A program made the translations under genes and the position numbers. A stretch of DNA of 8,002 nucleotides, taken from contig CAJKKA010000069.1 in assembly GCA_905200315.1 (NCBI GenBank), forward strand, positions 1 through 8,002, written 5' to 3'. The stretch's first letter is position 1; each line of letters opens with the position of its first letter. Shown piece by piece: positions 1-6,095 of this stretch. The notes beneath the pieces were generated by a model. The model was not told the origin of the DNA. It made no database searches and saw nothing but the letters and a program-made list of their open reading frames with translations. This DNA comes from an uncultured Clostridium sp. GTDB taxonomy: Bacteria > Bacillota_A > Clostridia > TANB77 > CAG-508.

Positions 1-62
1 CAACTTCAATAGACGATTTTGACATGAGCTGTAATTTGTTTCTTACATACTCTTTAAAGCTT

Positions 63-800
63 ATGTTAAAATTTGCAGTATGCGATGATAACATAATTAT
101 TTTAAATAGATTGACAAAAATGTTAGAAAATATATTTCTAAAAAACCATTTATGTGCTGAGGTTGTATTATCTTCTAATTCATCTAAAGAATTAATTGAA
201 TATACTAATTCTAATAATTTAGATGTTCTTATTTTAGATATCGATTTCAAATCTGAATGTTCTGGCTTAGAACTAGCAAAAAAAATTCGTGAAAAAAATA
301 AAGATATGTATTTAATTTTTTCTACTGGTCATTTAGAATATGCTTTAATTGCATATAAATTAAAAACTTTTGACTATCTCCCAAAACCTGTTACTCCCGA
401 ACGATTAGAAGATACAATTAATCGAATTTTCGATGATATTTCTAATGATACTGAAACTAACTTTATTACTATTGGAAACAGTAAAGTTTTAGTTGCTCAA
501 AACGAAATAGATTATATTCAAAAAGATGGAATGAAAGTTATTTATCACACACATAAACAAACGTATGAAGTTTATTCATCCTTTTCCAAAATCCAAGATA
601 CTTTGCCTAAAAATTTTGTAAGATGTCATAAATCTTACATAGTTAACACTCAAAATATTGTTAACATTGAGTCTGATAGCAATACTATTTCATTTGCTTC
701 TAACAGTAATTGTTATATTGGACCAAAATACAAAAATAATTTTATGGAGGTTTTTACACATGCAAATTTTACAAACTATTTGGACAGCATTAACAACTGA
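63..800 (+). CDS. agrA: AgrA-like LytTR response regulator
   Basis: Cytoplasmic transcription activator of an Agr-type two-component system (245 aa from the ATG at 63). Residues 1-115 form a receiver domain: acidic pair D8-D9, likely phospho-acceptor D59 in the VLILDID strand, T88 and K108 in YLPKPV. Residues about 133-232 form a LytTR DNA-binding domain, with the hallmark FVRCHKSYIVN at 185-195. Its partner agrC overlaps its 3' end, and agrB/agrD lie just beyond, so an AgrA role is well supported by context. The start at 63 was chosen because MLKFAVCDDN is the normal beginning of a receiver domain. However, neither this ATG nor the in-frame ATG at 24 has a clear Shine-Dalgarno sequence, and the frame stays open to the window edge, so a longer N-terminus cannot be excluded. 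A perfect TTGACA at 19-24 could be a -35 box; the -10 match around 43-48 is poor. Confidence 0.93.
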   Translation: MLKFAVCDDNIIILNRLTKMLENIFLKNHLCAEVVLSSNSSKELIEYTNSNNLDVLILDIDFKSECSGLELAKKIREKNKDMYLIFSTGHLEYALIAYKLKTFDYLPKPVTPERLEDTINRIFDDISNDTETNFITIGNSKVLVAQNEIDYIQKDGMKVIYHTHKQTYEVYSSFSKIQDTLPKNFVRCHKSYIVNTQNIVNIESDSNTISFASNSNCYIGPKYKNNFMEVFTHANFTNYLDSINN

Positions 801-2112
801 AAGTGAAGGATTAGTTAATTTAACTGGAATCCCATTTTGTTTTATCGAAGTATATATTTTTATGCTTCTATTTACAACCTTTTTTAATTTAAAAATAGAA
901 AATAAAGTAAGTAGTATTTTATATGTTGTATTATTTTCTTTATTAACAATTTTATCAAGATCTTTAATACCTGATCCTTATGGCACATTTATTAATATAA
1001 TTATTTGTCCAATTTTAATAATTATATTTTTTAAAACAAGTATATTAAAAGCTATCTTTAGTGAATTATTTCCTATGCTAATATGTGCTATGATTGACAG
1101 TATTTTATACAAATTTTTTAATTTTTGTCTTCATGTGACTAATACTGATATTTTAAGTATACCTATATATAGAATTTTGTTTTCAACTATTGAATATACT
1201 TTTATGTATTTTACTTTTCTAATTTTAAAGAAATTTAATATTAATATTGGAGCTTTAAATATAAAAACAAATCATCAAAAAGCTTTATTAACACTAACTG
1301 CTATTTTAGGTACAATTTCCATTGCTTTACAAATGTATATTAGTGCATATTATTTACATGTTCTACCATTATATATACTAATTATTAGTATTACATGTTT
1401 AATAGCATATTTTAGTATTAGTTTATATAGTTTAATTAATACTTCAAAATTAAATATCGCTAGACAAAATTTAGAAGAAACAAAGCTAATGAATAAAACT
1501 TTAACAAGTTTAAATGATAAAATTAGAGCTTTTAGGCATGATTTTAATAATATAATTCAAGCACTTGGTGGTTATATACAAGCAAAAGATATTGATGGAC
1601 TTGAAAAATATTATTCTCAACTCTTAAAAGATTGCCAAGAAGTAAATAATTTAACAGGTTTAAATCCAGAAGCAATCAATAATCCTGCAATTTACAGTTT
1701 ACTTGCTTCTAAATATTATTTAGCAACTGAAAAAGGAATTGAATTTGACTTAGATATTTTTATGGATTTAACTTCTATAGATATGAAAATATATGAATTT
1801 TGTAGAATACTAGGAATACTTTTAGATAATGCAATACAAGCAACACAAGAATGTGAAGAAAAACATATTAAAGTAACAATAAGAAAAGATAATAGATGTA
1901 AACGCCAACTATTAATTGTAGAAAATACATATAAAGAAAAAGATATAGACACAGAAAAAATATTTGAAAAAGGTTATTCAACAAAAGAAGGTAATACTGG
2001 ACTTGGATTATGGGAAGTTCGCCAAATATTACTTAAAAATACAAACTTAAATTTATTTACAAGTAAGGATAATACATATTTCAAACAACAATTAGAAATT
2101 TATAAAAGTTAG
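760..2112 (+). CDS. agrC: AgrC-like sensor histidine kinase (HPK10 type)
   Basis: Membrane receptor kinase expected to bind the extracellular cyclic autoinducer and phosphorylate the AgrA-like regulator (450 aa). The N-terminal half (about residues 24-226) contains six or seven hydrophobic spans, as in AgrC receptors. It is followed by a dimerisation helix with the phospho-acceptor H260 in FRHDFNNII, an N box with N357 in GILLDNAIQAT, and a G box TGLGLWEV at 413-420. The FRHDFNN H-box and the short ATPase domain of the HATPase_c_5 kind are typical of the AgrC/ComD family. The start at 760 is set by GGAGG at 746-750, 9 bases upstream. An in-frame ATG at 658 lies inside agrA and has no such site. 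The first 41 bases overlap the end of agrA, which suggests translational coupling. Confidence 0.94.
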   Translation: MQILQTIWTALTTESEGLVNLTGIPFCFIEVYIFMLLFTTFFNLKIENKVSSILYVVLFSLLTILSRSLIPDPYGTFINIIICPILIIIFFKTSILKAIFSELFPMLICAMIDSILYKFFNFCLHVTNTDILSIPIYRILFSTIEYTFMYFTFLILKKFNINIGALNIKTNHQKALLTLTAILGTISIALQMYISAYYLHVLPLYILIISITCLIAYFSISLYSLINTSKLNIARQNLEETKLMNKTLTSLNDKIRAFRHDFNNIIQALGGYIQAKDIDGLEKYYSQLLKDCQEVNNLTGLNPEAINNPAIYSLLASKYYLATEKGIEFDLDIFMDLTSIDMKIYEFCRILGILLDNAIQATQECEEKHIKVTIRKDNRCKRQLLIVENTYKEKDIDTEKIFEKGYSTKEGNTGLGLWEVRQILLKNTNLNLFTSKDNTYFKQQLEIYKS

Positions 2113-2113
2113 A

Positions 2114-2136
2114 GAAGATGCTTTTAAAGCATCTTC
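2114..2136. terminator. Shared hairpin between convergent agrAC and agrBD
   Basis: Palindrome with arms GAAGATGC (2114-2121) and GCATCTTC (2129-2136); the loop is TTTTAAA and can pair further. It begins 2 bases after the agrC stop and ends 12 bases before the agrD stop on the other strand, so it can serve both convergent transcripts. The T-tracts are weak on both sides (ATTTCTT on +, TCTAACTTTT on -), so termination may be incomplete. Confidence 0.6.
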
Positions 2137-2148
2137 ATTTCTTATATA

Positions 2149-2274
2149 CTAGTCTTTTTTTATTAATTGAGCTGGACATTTTGGTTGATGTAATATTGAA
2201 AATACCCAACTTGCTGTATTAGTATTTCTAGCATATTTTTCAGCTATTTTAGCAACTAATTTTAACATATCCAT
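2149..2274 (-). CDS. agrD: AgrD-like autoinducer peptide precursor
   Basis: Short ORF of 41 codons beginning MDMLKLVAKIAEKYARN. An amphipathic N-terminal helix is followed by a core and a recognition tail, SWVFSILHQPKCPAQL (residues 22-37). The (H/Y)QPxxP tail, small size and position directly downstream of agrB identify it as a cyclic-lactone autoinducer precursor, which AgrB cleaves C-terminally and cyclises at the membrane. The ribosome site AGGGGAGG at 2278-2285 is only 3 bases from the ATG at 2274 but 9 bases from the in-frame ATG at 2268, so translation may start at MLKLVAK (39 aa). The odd feature is that the residue five positions before HQP, normally Cys or Ser, is Val24; the nearest candidates are Ser22 and Ser26, and the only Cys (C33) is in the tail. 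Confidence 0.85.
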   Translation of the reverse strand: MDMLKLVAKIAEKYARNTNTASWVFSILHQPKCPAQLIKKD

Positions 2275-2302
2275 TCTCCTCCCCTTTTATTATTTTCTAT
2301 AA

Positions 2303-2331
2303 AAAGATTAATTGCCGGCTTTATAATCTTT
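2303..2331 (-). other. Hairpin between agrB and agrD
   Basis: In the 58-base agrB-agrD gap, the - strand reads an 8-bp stem AAAGATTA/TAATCTTT around a 13-base loop containing GCCGGC, followed by TTTTTA. It looks like a weak intrinsic terminator or an RNA processing site that could set the agrB:agrD ratio. The stem is AT-rich, so function is uncertain. Confidence 0.3.
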
Positions 2332-2332
2332 A

Positions 2333-2956
2333 TTATACTAAATTATTTTCTGCCTTTAGCTTAGAGTAACCATATTCACATCTGCTTATTTTATAGGCAG
2401 GTTTTGTTATATTAATTGTTTGTAATAAAATTGTATATATTAAAATACTTGAAATTAAAGTATTATTAATAACTAATGCTATGCTTAATGAAATTGCCAT
2501 TGTTATATATGAAAGTATTTTTTTAGTTTTTCTTTCTTTTTTAGTAAGTATTGGTAAATTTATTGTATCTGCTGGTGCATATATGCTTATCATTATAATT
2601 GCAAACACAAATAATAATGATACAGATATATATTTGTAATTTCCTGTTATTGGTATATATTTTGCAAATACTCCTGGAATGCAATACATTGCTGTGGTAC
2701 ATATAAAGCAACCAATATGTGTTTTTAAATGAAATCCTCCTGTAAAACCTCTATATGGTATTAAGCATACAAGTGTAATTAATGTGTATTTTCCAACTCC
2801 TAGTATAAATGCTAGTGCTATTGCTAAAAACATTTTTGGAATTTCACCTATTATTAGTTGTAATCCATAATTAATTACTTCTAACCTTGCTTCGTCAAAA
2901 TCTGGATTTTCTTTTGAGATTTTTTTTGTTATAGTTTCACAAATTTTATCTATCAT
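2333..2956 (-). CDS. agrB: AgrB-like accessory gene regulator protease
   Basis: Integral-membrane cysteine endopeptidase (207 aa) that removes the C-terminal tail of AgrD and helps form the (thio)lactone ring. The family signature is present: R69, G70, G73-G74, catalytic H76 in YRGFTGGFH and catalytic C83 seven residues later, matching the H77/C84 pair of Staphylococcus aureus AgrB. The conserved YAPADTINLPI stretch lies at 126-136 before a basic KKERKTKK loop. Hydrophobic segments at about 41-65, 83-100, 108-126 and 147-180 give the usual multi-span topology. Length is normal for the family. The start is supported by AGAGGAAAA upstream. It is transcribed ahead of agrD from its own candidate promoter. 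Confidence 0.95.
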   Translation of the reverse strand: MIDKICETITKKISKENPDFDEARLEVINYGLQLIIGEIPKMFLAIALAFILGVGKYTLITLVCLIPYRGFTGGFHLKTHIGCFICTTAMYCIPGVFAKYIPITGNYKYISVSLLFVFAIIMISIYAPADTINLPILTKKERKTKKILSYITMAISLSIALVINNTLISSILIYTILLQTINITKPAYKISRCEYGYSKLKAENNLV

Positions 2957-2989
2957 ATATTTTTCCTCTGCTTTTCTTAAGCTGTCTTA

Positions 2990-3020
2990 ATTATAATTAT
3001 TGTTTTTATAATTTTTTCAA
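2990..3020 (-). promoter_or_regulatory. Candidate agrBD promoter
   Basis: On the - strand, TTGAAA (3020-3015) and TATAAT (2995-2990) are separated by 19 bases, 34 bases before the agrB ATG. The -10 box is a perfect match but the spacer is longer than the optimal 17. Over-long spacers are known for AgrA-activated promoters in Staphylococcus, which fits activator dependence. Confidence 0.45.
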
Positions 3021-3024
3021 TTGT

Positions 3025-3054
3025 TATATGAAACACAAAAAAACATATACGAAA
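3025..3054. promoter_or_regulatory. Possible AgrA (LytTR) binding repeats
   Basis: Two 9-bp direct repeats, TATATGAAA (3025-3033) and TATACGAAA (3046-3054), match at 8 of 9 positions and are exactly 21 bp apart. This is the one-face phasing typical of LytTR sites, and they lie just upstream of the agrBD -35 box. They do not match the published AgrA consensus closely, and the distal repeat is part of a terminator arm, so this is a hypothesis from geometry. Confidence 0.3.
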
Positions 3055-3084
3055 ACTATAAAAAATTGTTTCGTATATGTTTTT
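3037..3084 (-). terminator. Intrinsic terminator of the pseudouridine synthase gene
   Basis: A 16-bp perfect stem (3039-3054 with 3069-3084, core CATATACGAAA) encloses a 14-base loop and is followed on the - strand by a T-run (complement of 3037-3043). It starts 8 bases after the stop codon at 3092. The stem is AT-rich but long. Confidence 0.75.
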
Positions 3085-3091
3085 GGCACTT

Positions 3092-3778
3092 TTATAAATT
3101 TATACCTTCTAATATTTTCCAAGTTTTATTTAATTCCGGTATTGATGTAAATGTCATCTCTTTTTTGGTAATTGGATGAATTATTGTTAGCTTATATGCC
3201 CACAGTGCAATTTGTTTACCTCTACCTCTAGTTCCATATTTTTGGTCTCCATATATGCTATGTCCTCGGCTAGATAATTGCACTCTTATTTGATGGTGTC
3301 TTCCTGTATGTAATAATACTTTTAATACTGATAAATCTATTTCACTATTATATTTTAATGTTTCATAATCTATCTTAGCAATCTTTGAATTTTTCGTTCC
3401 TTCTTTTACAACTTTGCTAATATTTTTTTGTTGATTTTTTAACAAGTAATCTTCTAAGGTATCTTTATTTTTTTCAAATTTTCCGTCTACAACTACTAAA
3501 TATTCCTTTTTTAGTTGTCTACTACGAACTTCTTCACTTAATCTTGATGCTGCCTTAGATGTTTTTGCAAATACCATAACTCCACCTACAGGCCTATCTA
3601 ACCTATGTACTAGCCCTAAATATACATTTCCAGGTTTATTGTATTTTTCTTTTATATATTTTTTTATTATTTCTAACATATCTATATCGCCTGTTTTATC
3701 TCCCTGTGATGGTATGTTTGGTATTTTTTCTACTACTATTATGTGGTTGTCTTCATATATTATTTTTAAATTGTTCAT
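3092..3778 (-). CDS. RluA-family RNA pseudouridine synthase
   Basis: Cytoplasmic enzyme that isomerises a uridine in rRNA or tRNA to pseudouridine (228 aa). The catalytic motif HRLDRPVGGVMVF is at 58-70, with D61 as the nucleophile. The second family block LHTGRHHQIRVQL is at 156-168, followed by GDQKYG (177-182) and the C-terminal strand ALWAYKLTIIHP (191-202). It lacks an N-terminal S4 domain and begins directly with the catalytic fold, like the shorter RluA/TruC-type members; the exact target base cannot be told. GAAGGA lies 8 bases before the ATG. Two REP-like palindromes separate it from the methyltransferase upstream. A TATAAT at 3815-3810 may be a -10 box for it, but no good -35 is seen. 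Confidence 0.93.
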   Translation of the reverse strand: MNNLKIIYEDNHIIVVEKIPNIPSQGDKTGDIDMLEIIKKYIKEKYNKPGNVYLGLVHRLDRPVGGVMVFAKTSKAASRLSEEVRSRQLKKEYLVVVDGKFEKNKDTLEDYLLKNQQKNISKVVKEGTKNSKIAKIDYETLKYNSEIDLSVLKVLLHTGRHHQIRVQLSSRGHSIYGDQKYGTRGRGKQIALWAYKLTIIHPITKKEMTFTSIPELNKTWKILEGINL

Positions 3779-3822
3779 TTTTTATTCCTTCTTTTTATAT
3801 ATAATAAATATTATACTTTAAT

Positions 3823-3867
3823 CGGGTCGCCCTAAGGACGCCGACCCCTACAACATCTGACATTAAT
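3823..3867 (-). repeat. REP-like palindrome A
   Basis: GC-rich imperfect palindrome read on the - strand: GTAG (3851-3848), then GGGTCG, a GCG bulge, TCC, loop TTA, GGG and CGACCC. The core 3823-3851 is identical to elements D and F. A conserved flank, CATTAAT preceded by a TGA, lies on the GTAG side (to 3867). It lies between the methyltransferase and pseudouridine synthase genes. Confidence 0.85.
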
Positions 3868-3897
3868 TTTTATAATTATATTACAAATCTCTTTTTG

Positions 3898-3941
3898 CGG
3901 GCGGACTTAAGGCGTCCGCCCCTACAATGTTTGACATTAAT
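3898..3941 (-). repeat. REP-like palindrome B
   Basis: Arms GGGCGGAC (3899-3906) and GTCCGCCC (3914-3921) enclose a 7-base loop; CTAC follows at 3922-3925 (GTAG on the - strand). The GTAG-side flank GTTTGACATTAAT is shared with A and D. Same orientation as A, 74 bases away. It begins 13 bases past the methyltransferase stop but has no T-tract, so it is not a normal terminator; it might protect the 3' end of that mRNA. Confidence 0.85.
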
Positions 3942-3953
3942 CTTATAAAAATT

Positions 3954-4820
3954 TTATTTTTCCCAACGGGCATAAATTCCGCATGGTAATACTATTTCGG
4001 AATTTTTCATTGGTAATCCTATTTCTCCTGATGATAGTGTTCCTTTTTTCTTTATTTCTAGTCGTAGCATATTTTCTAGTACTTTTGCTGATATTCCTGT
4101 TGTGTATGAATTTATTAAAAAGAATAGTGGATCATCTGATAGCACTTGTGTGCATAATTCTACTAAGTCATAAATATTATTTTCAAATTGCCATACTTCT
4201 CCTTTGGCTCCTCTTCCATATGATGGTGGGTCCATTATTATTGCATCGTATTTATTACCTCTACGTATTTCTCTTTGCACAAATTTTAACACGTCATCTA
4301 TTATATATCTAACTTTTCTATTTGCTAGTTTAGAAGATATAACATTTTCTTTTGCCCAAGAAACCATTCCTTTTGAACTATCTACATGACATACTGAAGC
4401 TCCTGCAGAAAGACAGGCTACTGTTGCTCCTCCTGTGTATGCAAATAAGTTTAAAACTTTTATTTCTTTTTTGTGTTTCTTTTCATTTTCTATTTTATTT
4501 ATCATCCAATCCCAATTAACAGCTTGTTCTGGAAATAGTCCTGTATGTTTAAACCCCATTGGTTTTATATTAAATGTTAAATTTTTATATTTAATTTGCC
4601 ATGCTTTTGGCATTTGTTTTTTGTAATTCCAGCTTCCTCCACCTGTTTTACTTCTATTATAAACAGCATTTATTTGTTTCCAGTTATTTGGAAAACTTTT
4701 TTGCTTCCAAATAATTTGTGGATCTGGTCTTACAAGTGTTACATTTCCCCATCTTTCTAATTTTTCTCCATTTGCCATATCTAATATTTCATAATCTTTC
4801 CATTCACTTGCTATTTTCAT
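3954..4820 (-). CDS. Class I SAM-dependent methyltransferase, RlmI-like
   Basis: Probable cytoplasmic RNA methyltransferase of the COG1092 group (288 aa). SAM-binding motif I VLNLFAYTGG is at 122-131, the acidic loop DSS at 147-149, DD at 175-176 and the catalytic motif IV IIMDPPSYGRG at 194-204. The upstream GFKHTGLFPEQAVNW block (89-103) is characteristic of this family. It lacks the N-terminal PUA domain of Escherichia coli RlmI, so the target may differ from the 23S rRNA m5C of that enzyme; the DPPSY form would also suit other base methylations. The start is the ATG at 4820 behind GGAGG; a TTG at 4832 would place the ribosome site inside the gene. It follows the small membrane-protein gene by 17 bases, probably as one operon. 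Confidence 0.9.
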   Translation of the reverse strand: MKIASEWKDYEILDMANGEKLERWGNVTLVRPDPQIIWKQKSFPNNWKQINAVYNRSKTGGGSWNYKKQMPKAWQIKYKNLTFNIKPMGFKHTGLFPEQAVNWDWMINKIENEKKHKKEIKVLNLFAYTGGATVACLSAGASVCHVDSSKGMVSWAKENVISSKLANRKVRYIIDDVLKFVQREIRRGNKYDAIIMDPPSYGRGAKGEVWQFENNIYDLVELCTQVLSDDPLFFLINSYTTGISAKVLENMLRLEIKKKGTLSSGEIGLPMKNSEIVLPCGIYARWEK

Positions 4821-4837
4821 TTTTTCCTCCAATTAAT

Positions 4838-4993
4838 TTATAACTTACACAATAACTTATAAAAATCATAAATACAAATGCAATTTACTATACTAAAAAT
4901 AATTGTTAACACAATAATTATTTTTAGAAACTTATTGCTTGTCCTTTTTTCTTTAAATTCAACTTCAAAAATTTCATCTTTCGCATATTCCAT
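4838..4993 (-). CDS. Small single-span membrane protein (51 aa)
   Basis: Unrecognised small ORF. The sequence begins MEYAKDEIFEVEFKEKRTSN, a charged, probably cytoplasmic head. It continues with a strongly hydrophobic helix at about 23-42 (LKIIIVLTIIFSIVNCICIY) and a short tail DFYKLLCKL. Support comes from AAGGGGAG 6 bases before the ATG, a promoter immediately upstream, and its 17-base spacing to the methyltransferase. The charge distribution (acidic/basic head, Lys at the end) suits a bitopic membrane protein. Three Cys lie in or next to the membrane segment. No function can be assigned. Confidence 0.7.
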   Translation of the reverse strand: MEYAKDEIFEVEFKEKRTSNKFLKIIIVLTIIFSIVNCICIYDFYKLLCKL

Positions 4994-4994
4994 A

Positions 4995-5052
4995 AAAATC
5001 TCCCCTTAAAATATATTTTTATTATTATTAATATATTTTAGGTAGAGATTTT
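4995..5052 (-). promoter_or_regulatory. Leader hairpin covering the ribosome site of the 51-aa gene
   Basis: Arms 4995-5016 and 5031-5052 pair over 22 positions with two mismatches and one G-U, around a 14-base loop. On the - strand the distal arm contains the Shine-Dalgarno AAGGGGAG and ends one base before the ATG at 4993. It may block translation, acting as an RNA switch or thermosensor. Alternatively, with the following TTTTT, it is the ldh terminator; both roles are possible. Confidence 0.5.
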
Positions 5053-5072
5053 ATAGAACCTAATATTTAATT

Positions 5073-5102
5073 ATTTTATCATAAGGTAATGTTATTTTTC
5101 AA
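5073..5102 (-). promoter_or_regulatory. Candidate promoter for the 51-aa gene and methyltransferase
   Basis: On the - strand, TTGAAA (5102-5097), an 18-base spacer and an extended -10, TGaTAAAAT (TAAAAT at 5078-5073). It lies just after the ldh stop and would give a leader of about 70 bases holding the hairpin at 4995-5052. Confidence 0.5.
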
Positions 5103-5106
5103 CACT

Positions 5107-6054
5107 TTATAGTAACTTCTCTATTTCTTTTATAATATCCCTTAAAATATTACAGCTATTATCAAATTTTGCTTGATCTTCATCTGTTAATTTTAATTCT
5201 AATATTTCTTTTACACCATTTGCTCCTATAATTGTTGGAACTCCTATATATAGTCCTTCTTGATTGTATTCTCCTCTTTGATAACTAGATAAAGTCATAA
5301 TTTCATTTTCATCGTTTAATATTGCTTTTACTATTTTTGTAAGTGCAACACCTATTCCATAATATGTTGCTTTTTTCTTTTCTATTATTTCATACGCAGC
5401 ATTTACTACATCTTTATGAATTTCTGCTAAGTCTGACATTGGATGATTATTATCTTTCATTATATCTTTCATTTTTTTACAACCTACATAAGCATTTTCC
5501 CAGCTTACAAATGAAGAATCTCCATGTTCTCCCATTATATATGCATGGATATTTTTGCTTGATACTCCTAAATATTCACCAATTAAATATCTAACTCTTG
5601 CTGTATCTAAGGCTGTTCCTGAACCAATAACTCTTTCTTTAGGAAATCCTGAAACTTTTGCTACAACATATGTCATAATATCTACTGGATTACTTGCTAT
5701 AACAAATATTCCATTGAATCCACTTTTTACAACATTTTCAGTAATTTCTTTAATTATTTTTGCATTTGTTTGAACCAATTCTAATCTTGTTTGATTTGGT
5801 TTTTGATTAATTCCAGCTGTTATAACTACAATATCTGCATCTTTACATTCATCGTAATCTCCTGCTTTAATTTTCATCTTTGCTGGTGCATATGGTACAC
5901 CATGAGATAAATCCATTGCTTCTCCTTCTGCTTTTTCTTTTAATACATCTATTAAAACAAGTTCATTTACTCCTCCTTGATTTAATAATGAGTATGCAAA
6001 ACTCATTCCTACAAAACCTGTACCTACTAAAACTACTTTTCTTTTTTCTATCAT
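5107..6054 (-). CDS. ldh: L-lactate dehydrogenase
   Basis: Cytosolic fermentative enzyme reducing pyruvate to L-lactate with NADH, regenerating NAD+ (315 aa, normal length). The Rossmann motif GTGFVG is at 11-16 and D36 ends the second strand, fitting NAD(H) preference. In GINQKPNQTR (81-90), Q84 is the residue that distinguishes lactate from malate dehydrogenases (Arg in the latter), and R90 is the catalytic-loop Arg. N122, D150 and R153 (LDTAR), and the catalytic H177 in GEHGDS are all present. The start is fixed by AAGGAGG 7 bases upstream. It lies 41 bases downstream of the J-domain gene on the same strand. A Rex-like operator just before its ribosome site suggests redox control. Confidence 0.97.
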   Translation of the reverse strand: MIEKRKVVLVGTGFVGMSFAYSLLNQGGVNELVLIDVLKEKAEGEAMDLSHGVPYAPAKMKIKAGDYDECKDADIVVITAGINQKPNQTRLELVQTNAKIIKEITENVVKSGFNGIFVIASNPVDIMTYVVAKVSGFPKERVIGSGTALDTARVRYLIGEYLGVSSKNIHAYIMGEHGDSSFVSWENAYVGCKKMKDIMKDNNHPMSDLAEIHKDVVNAAYEIIEKKKATYYGIGVALTKIVKAILNDENEIMTLSSYQRGEYNQEGLYIGVPTIIGANGVKEILELKLTDEDQAKFDNSCNILRDIIKEIEKLL

Positions 6055-6066
6055 AATAATTCCTCC

Positions 6067-6084
6067 TTATAAAATTTTTAACAA
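6067..6084. promoter_or_regulatory. Rex-like operator upstream of ldh
   Basis: The 18-mer TTATAAAATTTTTAACAA has one perfect half-site, TTAACAA, and matches 12 of 14 fixed positions of the clostridial Rex consensus TTGTTAA-N4-TTAACAA. It ends 13 bases from the ldh ATG, next to the ribosome site. Rex represses fermentation genes such as ldh at low NADH/NAD+. The AT-rich background makes chance matches possible. Confidence 0.45.
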
Positions 6085-6095
6085 TTTTTCTTTTT

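Noticed and set aside
24..62. Upstream ATG at 24 as the agrA start
   Set aside because: It adds 13 residues before a receiver domain that normally starts at MLKFAVCDDN and has no ribosome site. It is kept only as an uncertainty.
658..759. 34-residue N-terminal extension of AgrC from the ATG at 658
   Set aside because: It lies wholly inside agrA without a ribosome site, whereas GGAGG at 746-750 precedes the ATG at 760.
798..800. Recoding of TGA as Trp, as in Mollicutes
   Set aside because: TGA ends agrA exactly at the family length, and Trp codons in the window are TGG.
3898..3925. Element B as the methyltransferase terminator
   Set aside because: The stem is good but no T-run follows on either strand, and the same palindrome (element C) occurs upstream of a gene start.
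3823..3941. CRISPR-like array from the regular palindromes
   Set aside because: Only two units lie close together, the spacing is irregular, the units differ in sequence and no cas gene is present.
3983..4626. Several + strand ORFs of 60-110 codons across the methyltransferase gene
   Set aside because: They are antisense shadows rich in Leu, Ile and Phe, as expected for the reverse of an AT-rich gene. No ribosome sites.
4821..4832. TTG start of the methyltransferase at 4832
   Set aside because: This TTG is part of the ribosome binding site region (TTGGAGG) of the ATG at 4820.
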